The notes under the pieces: generated by a model
The model's input: only the letters and a program-made list of their open reading frames with translations
Told to the model about the DNA's origin: nothing
Databases searched by the model: none
Position numbers and translations under genes: made by a program
Shown here: positions 1-64,000 of the stretch, one piece after another
How positions within the stretch are numbered: the first letter of the stretch is position 1
Layout of the letters: every line of letters begins with the position of its first letter
From: Leptoclinus maculatus
Taxonomy: Eukaryota > Chordata > Actinopteri > Perciformes > Stichaeidae
Assembly (NCBI GenBank): GCA_032191485.1
Contig: JAVDOI010000006.1
Span: forward strand, 16,319,088 to 16,383,087
Reading direction: 5' to 3'
Length of the DNA stretch: 64,000 nt

Positions 1-44
1 TAAGGAAGTGAGGGTGTCATGATGATCACGTCCTTTGCTCTCAG

Positions 45-4933
<4,889 letters not shown>

Positions 4934-5114
4934 CGCACAGCGCGGCCCCGCCCGGCAGGGCTGCACCCGGGCTGCAGCCGCAGCGCCCCACCTTTGCCTG
5001 ATCCTCTGTTTGCTTGAGCTTTTACTGAGTGAGACCCTGGCGCATGAGTCTGGCCACACCGAGGTCACCCAGGGCAACTCATTTAGAGTTACAGGGATAA
5101 GATAAGGAAAGGGA

Positions 5115-5132
5115 GGGGGGGGGGGGGGGGGG
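5115..5132 (+). repeat. Homopolymer G18
   Basis: Eighteen consecutive G bases, preceded by gggagg, in the presumed kcnab2 3'UTR. Confidence 0.95.
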
Positions 5133-5763
5133 AATACAGTCACCTCCACAGAAAGGGAAGGAAAGAAAGACAAAAGTGGAAGGGAGGTTAGGGATATGCG
5201 CTCATACTTAAATCAGTTATACATTCAATTCAGCTGAACGTATTTTAAAACCATAGAGAAAAATACCTTTAAAAAAAAATAAGCACACGCTTGCTTGGCA
5301 GCCAGATTTCTCTTCTTTTCCTTTTTTTTCTTCTTTTTTTTCTAAAAATGTAATGCAACTAAAAGGAAGATTAAGTTCATACTGTATGAATATATGAGAA
5401 CTACTCAGTTGCACATGTACCATAGCCATGCATTTGTTCCTTGGATGTTCTGTTTACAAAACACCTGTGTACTGTAAGAGTCTGTCAAGGTTTCTCTGTA
5501 AAACCTTTTGTTTATGTTGTGGACATTGTCAGTGTGTGAGCCTTGTCGTGGGCTTTAACAATCAGCACTTTAGTCTTGTCAGTGTGGTGTCGGACGGCGA
5601 GAGGATGGGTATTAAAATAGTCTAATCTCATAGCCATTGCACTATAGAATCATATCTCCTGATGATGCCCTCTCCCCCTCATCCTCGCTTAGTGTCTTCA
5701 CTGGCAGTGCGTTTGTCCAGCCTGATGCTCCAACACTCCAGCTGTCTAAGCGTGGTGGTGATG

Positions 5764-5796
5764 AGGAGGGGGAGGGGAGGGGAGGGGAGGGGGGGA
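5764..5796 (+). other. G-rich block with G-quadruplex pattern
   Basis: At least five runs of four or more G separated by single A bases, on the sense strand of the presumed kcnab2 3'UTR. This fits the G4 sequence pattern. Folding is inference. Confidence 0.7.
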
Positions 5797-6515
5797 ATGA
5801 GGCTCCTCCTCTGTCCTGACCTGTGAACCGTCCATGATGACGAGTGAGTCGGGAGCGTGGGATGATGCGTCGGGGCAACACGTCTGCCACTGAAGAGAGT
5901 AGCCATTTTAACTGCAGTCACGTTAGATCAAATGCAGTGTCGTCCATCACTGTGTCGCCCAGCCTCTGCTCTCTCTGTTTTCAGGCGGAGGGTTTACTGT
6001 GCAGGAACGTGGTCATATCAGTGCTGGCTCCACATCTCATGGAAACCTCTCCTTGATCAAATTTTGCTCAAGTGTTTTTGCCTTATTTACAGTTGCATCA
6101 GACAGTGCTGTAGGCTTTCGGCGTAGACGAGCAGCTCGACCGCTGTCCCCTTTTGGCCGACTGGTCCCGTGTCCCCTGTGAATGCTGGAACGCTGACTGG
6201 TGGAAGTGGCATCGGTTGCGAGTGTGTCCAGTTGATCAGTGGGTAGCAGCAGCTCAGGGAACAGAGCAGGTGGTTTTATTCGTGTGTTGGCGGGCACATG
6301 GTCAGGAGGTTGTTTTTACTCGTCTGTCTTTCTTTCATGTGTGGACACCGGGCAGGACCAGTGACATTTTAGCGTGGCTTGAGCCAAAGATCTTCTTCAT
6401 CTCTCTTTGAAGACCCACCCAAGTGTTTCACTCTCACATCCTGCAAGATAATAGAACTCATCTTGGCGCATGTGCTATCCAGCTTGTTATCTATCTATGA
6501 TATGGACTTTACTCC

Positions 6516-6546
<31 letters not shown>

Positions 6547-7075
6547 TCTTTACTTGACCACAGTTATACTAGTTAACAAATATGCCCTTCATATACAGAA
6601 TGCATAAGTACAGCTACTTGCTTTAGGATCGGTAAGGTTCGTTTCAGGCGACATACAACCTGAGACATGTCAGAAATATTACTGCAGGATTTGACGCAGC
6701 CCTCCATCATTCTTTCTCCTTTGGGTGGTCTCTTACTGTGATTAAAGCACAAGTGGATAGCATGTGATACATCCTCAAAGCATGGGCCCCTTTTAACCCA
6801 GCCTACAGTAGCTATGGGACAAGTAAGGCGACGCTACCCTGCTTACTAACATGTGTAGGTAACTCAAATCTTTACTAACAGCTGATCAAATATTGATTCT
6901 TAGCAGAAAAATGAACACATTAAGGAAACTGTCCTATTAGTGCGAATGATGACGTGAATGAGACGTTGAAGTGGAGGGGATAATCAAAGTGAACGTTACA
7001 GTGTGGATGAGGTCTGCTTCGTTACTCCTCTTAGGTGATTTTCAACAGCAACAAAGTGATTTCATGTCTATTGAT

Positions 7076-7223
<148 letters not shown>

Positions 7224-7411
7224 GGTGGGGGGGGGACTAAACTAATCCCTTGCTTTAGCCTGTTGTCTTAGTTGATCCCTGTATACGTGTGATTTGCTGT
7301 GTCTGAGTGTTTTCTCAGAAGAAGAGAAAAAAGAAACGCAAAGAACATTTAGTTCATTCAGTCTGTGGGGTTCTTGTCTTAATATTTCCATCTGCAGGGA
7401 GGGGGGAGGAC

Positions 7412-7957
7412 GTTTGAGACTTTGTTCGGCATTTTGGGACTTTTTCGCTTTCTCACTGAAAGTTAAAATTCTAAAAGGTTGACAGGACACTCGTATCTGT
7501 CTGACATGATGTTACTGCCAGCAGCAGGAGAAGTTAGCTTAGCATAAAGACTGGAAACAGGGAAACCGCTAGTCCGACTACCTACCTGCTCCTCTGAAGC
7601 TCATAAATGACCATGTTTTATCTTGTTTGTTTAATTTATACAAACTGTCTGTACGCGGGGGTAAATAGACTTTGACACAAGACCTGTTCATTTCCCCCAA
7701 TAAAACAGCAAATTTGTGCAGAAGAAACAAATGACAGATACCGTCTTAAGTAGAGAGATTTGGACCTGCTGGTAGCAGACTGTATTACCTTTGTATGGTC
7801 ATGATGGCGGTTGTCCCGGTCTTTATGCTAAGCCAAGTTAGGCTGCTGGCGGTGGCTTCGTTTTTAATCTACAGACGTGTGTTATCAATCTTTTCATCTA
7901 ACTCTCAGCAAAGAAAGCGAATAAGCGCATTGCCCAAACTGTCAAACTGTCCCTTTA
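7412..7957. mobile_element. Decayed non-autonomous DNA transposon (MITE-like) with long inverted ends
   Basis: The left end (about 7412-7470: gtttgag..cattttggga..ttcgctttctcactgaaagtt) is an imperfect inverted copy of the right end (about 7895-7957: aactctcagcaaagaaagcgaataagcgc..tgtcaaactgtcccttt). The interior has gttagcttagcataaagactgg, a block I know as very common in percomorph fish repeats. Another left-end copy is at 38233-38375. No ORF is present. Family name not assigned. Confidence 0.6.
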
Positions 7958-8681
7958 AATGGTATCGCTGTGTTATTTAGTTTGACCACCAGTGTTGTTT
8001 CACACCGTGCTGACCCGCCCAACAAAGATCTTATGGTGTTAAAAGGTTTCTGCACATTGTAGAAATAACTCGATGTTTTAAGGCTGAAGTGTAGTAAGTC
8101 ATGCTTTAAGAGGTCACAGTTTCTTCATATTTGCTGTTCTAACATTGTAATGACTAGTTCAGAGATGAAAACGGACCCAGCGGTGGACAGAGCTCATTTT
8201 ACAGAAGGTTCTAGGTTATACAGAGAATATATTTTTACGTTTTAGCCTTTAATGCAGTCGAGAGAATCGAAAGAACAGTTTTTATTTTTGTCATCATGCT
8301 GCATTTTTTCCTTTCAGTGTTGTATCGATTTTAAGACGGACAAAAATAAGTCATTTCTTTGTGTAGTGTATGCATTTATGAGGACTGCTGTGAAGTGAAT
8401 GCAATGGTGGACTGAATTCATTCTGAAGATGACGTAGATAGTCTGGTATCTCCTGTACATAGTTTGACCTTTGTATATATTTTTTGGTTGTGTTCACCTC
8501 TGCCTTTTCTTTTTTAGTTTTCTTTTGCAGGCGTTGCTATCTGCACTGTGCTTGAATCTGAATTTAGACAGGATGTACAGCTTCGATCTTCAATGAAAAA
8601 ATGATAAAATAAGAATGGGAAACTAACCTTTCATGTGTCTGTCTTTGTTGGCTTTCATGTGTGGAATATCATTCGGGGTTG

Positions 8682-8687
8682 TTTATT
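8682..8687 (-). other. Candidate polyadenylation signal (megf6)
   Basis: TTTATT on the + strand reads AATAAA on the - strand, about 0.8 kb downstream of the megf6 stop. If both it and the + strand hexamers are used, the two mRNAs overlap at their 3' ends. Confidence 0.3.
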
Positions 8688-9480
8688 TGACTGAGCTGAA
8701 AAGTCTCTTTTATCCAGCAGAAAATAAAGATCACATTTCAAACCTGTGGTATATTCAACTGTATACAACTGTGAGAAATATAAATATGAAGCAATTTATA
8801 CACACAATCAATTCAAAGAAAAATATTTAGACGCTTAACCTTAAAGAAGGTGCAAATAAATGTGTAGTTTAGTGACACAATGAACTGTAAAATTCCAGCT
8901 GTCAATTAAGGCATATTAAATCAACAGGAATGTGTGAAAATCATTAAAGTCTTTGTTGCACTGTACAGTAAAGCACCATTTGACTGAGGGTAGTACTTCA
9001 TAACAAATCGATTTAGAAACTGAGGTTGCATCATCTCCGGCAATTTTCCTTTACAAAATTAGAGATTATTTTATGCACAGTACCTGCAAAAGGTATTTTT
9101 CAAGGACAAAATATTAAACGCAAAATACCTAAAGTGCAGTAAACGCAACCACAATCTCCTGACACTGCACTCTGCGGATGTAGTAGTTGAGGACTAAAAG
9201 GTTCGCTGATCCACCTTGACCGCAAGACACTCACAAAGTACCGCTTGTGGCAGGTCAGGCTGACAGTTCAAAGGACACTTTGGCACGCAACAAAAAAACA
9301 AAAACATCATCCAGCTCTGGTCCAAACATGAAACGGCAGTTCTCATCAGAAAGTATATTTCCATGTAGGTCTTCCAGCTGCCTGCTACAACTTCCTGTCA
9401 CAATCTTTCCCTCTTTTGAGCCACTTCAGTAAAATGTGGCTGATCTGTCCCAGTTGGAGTCTTCCAGCTAGATGGCGGTG
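8688..9480 (-). other. megf6: Probable 3'UTR of megf6
   Basis: No splice sites or coding exons are seen on the - strand beyond the stop at 9481-9483. AT-rich, with no recognised RNA gene. Confidence 0.5.
8723..8728 (+). other. Candidate polyadenylation signal AATAAA (kcnab2)
   Basis: AATAAA within agaaaataaagatc. A second one is at 8855-8860. Both are downstream of the kcnab2 stop on the same strand; use is unverified. Confidence 0.35.
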
Positions 9481-62943
<53,463 letters not shown>

Positions 62944-64000
62944 CTGAAACGAAAGCAGTGATGAAAACACTTAAGGTGTCAAAATGTTCTTACAGATGTA
63001 CAGATGGCAGCGGGGCAATTTATGAATGCTGTGAGAAACGTTGCAGTAAAGATAGATGGACAAAGCTTACAAGGCATTTTCTAGTAATGCCTGTGAAGGC
63101 ATTACCTGTGCTGAGGTGTAAGGCTGCTTATGATGGTATTTTTTAAGACTTAAGGGGAATTCCTCATACATTATCTTTCAGAACTACTACCTGTAGTTTA
63201 ACCTAAACATCTGAAATTGTTACCTGAAAGTCTTTTAGAGGGTGAAAGTGGCAAGGATTTCCTGTTATTTTATATCTTCTACTCCAAATGTAAAGAGAAA
63301 CTAAATTTCAAGTTACTAAAGTTAAAATGTTTTAGATGTGAGCCACTGGTTTTCTAGGAAACAAAAACATATGATGTACAATGTCTGTAAACAGTAACTA
63401 CTGCACAATATTTTCAAAATAACACAAAAACATGCCACAATTTTCTAGACAATTCACACAAGACATTTATAGTGTTTTCACTGGACATAGGGTAGAACGT
63501 GCATGTTTTCACTTGTACGTACGAGACTGAATGTCAGCAGAAACAGGAGACAGCTAACATTTTTCGCCCCCAGGTAAAACACGACAAGCCTTTCTAATTG
63601 TGATGTTTTGTCCTCCTTGCGCAGAGTGCGCCTGGGTTAACAGGCAAACCTGCCACTGACGTCTTTCACATCACTTGCTGCAGCGTACAGAGGAGCCTCG
63701 TCGAAAAAAGCTCAACATGATCTTTGAAACATTTACTCCGTTGGTAACACTCCAAGGACAGACAGACAGACTCTGCATACGGAGATCAGCAGGAATCTTA
63801 AGACAACATTAAGCTGCTCTTCTCATATACGATAGTAATCACGATCACTTCACATAACTAAAAGACCTTATTGTAAGAGACCGGGAAGTGCAGAGAATAT
63901 TCTCTCACATAATTCAAGCTCCTTCATATATAGAGGTTTAAAATACTGGCTCTTCGCTTTGAGGGGCTTCAAACTAACTTTGACAGAGTTAGGAATGCAG
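62944..64000 (-). other. megf6: megf6 upstream intron (partial)
   Basis: No - strand exon with a signal peptide is visible. The first exon of the EMI isoform is expected further upstream, beyond the window. Confidence 0.6.

Overview
The window is vertebrate genomic DNA, almost certainly from a ray-finned (percomorph-like) fish. It shows AT-rich introns, long GT/CA/GA microsatellites, fish-type L1, L2 and Penelope-like retroelement remains, and genes split into short exons with GT..AG borders. Two protein-coding genes are present and they converge tail to tail.

Left, + strand (45-4933, with a 3'UTR probably reaching about 8.6-8.9 kb): the last four coding exons of kcnab2, the cytoplasmic aldo-keto-reductase-like beta subunit of Kv1 potassium channels. 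The visible 131 residues form the C-terminal part of the AKR barrel with several NADP(H)-contact segments. The upstream exons lie outside the window.

Right, - strand (62943 down to 9481, 3'UTR probably continuing to about 8.7 kb): megf6, a large secreted multi-EGF protein. I resolved 37 coding exons totalling 4702 nt, about 1566 residues. Two exons make the EMI domain (62.9-61.8 kb). Nine exons carry EGF or calcium-binding EGF modules (55.3, 35.5, 28.1 and 25.3-22.4 kb). One exon encodes a cysteine-free acidic linker (21.3 kb). Twenty-four exons each encode one eight-cysteine laminin-like EGF repeat (20.6-9.8 kb). A short last exon ends at 9481. The EGF-array and linker exons are phase 1 on both sides, so they read through and are symmetric. 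The signal-peptide exon is expected beyond 64000. Introns are short in the repeat array and very long (7-20 kb) in the 5' half.

The most intriguing item is an unassigned - strand exon at 31989-31824. It has an ATG, a signal-peptide-like start, a Tyr/His-rich tail and a strong phase-1 splice donor. It would join in frame to the calcium-binding EGF exon at 28151, which suggests an alternative promoter giving a secreted MEGF6 form without the EMI domain. Other points are a laminin-type repeat that has lost two cysteines, a calcium-binding EGF module with seven cysteines, a (UG)~100 tract just upstream of a frame-changing kcnab2 exon, and several fossil transposons. The rest is intron or UTR without recognisable genes.
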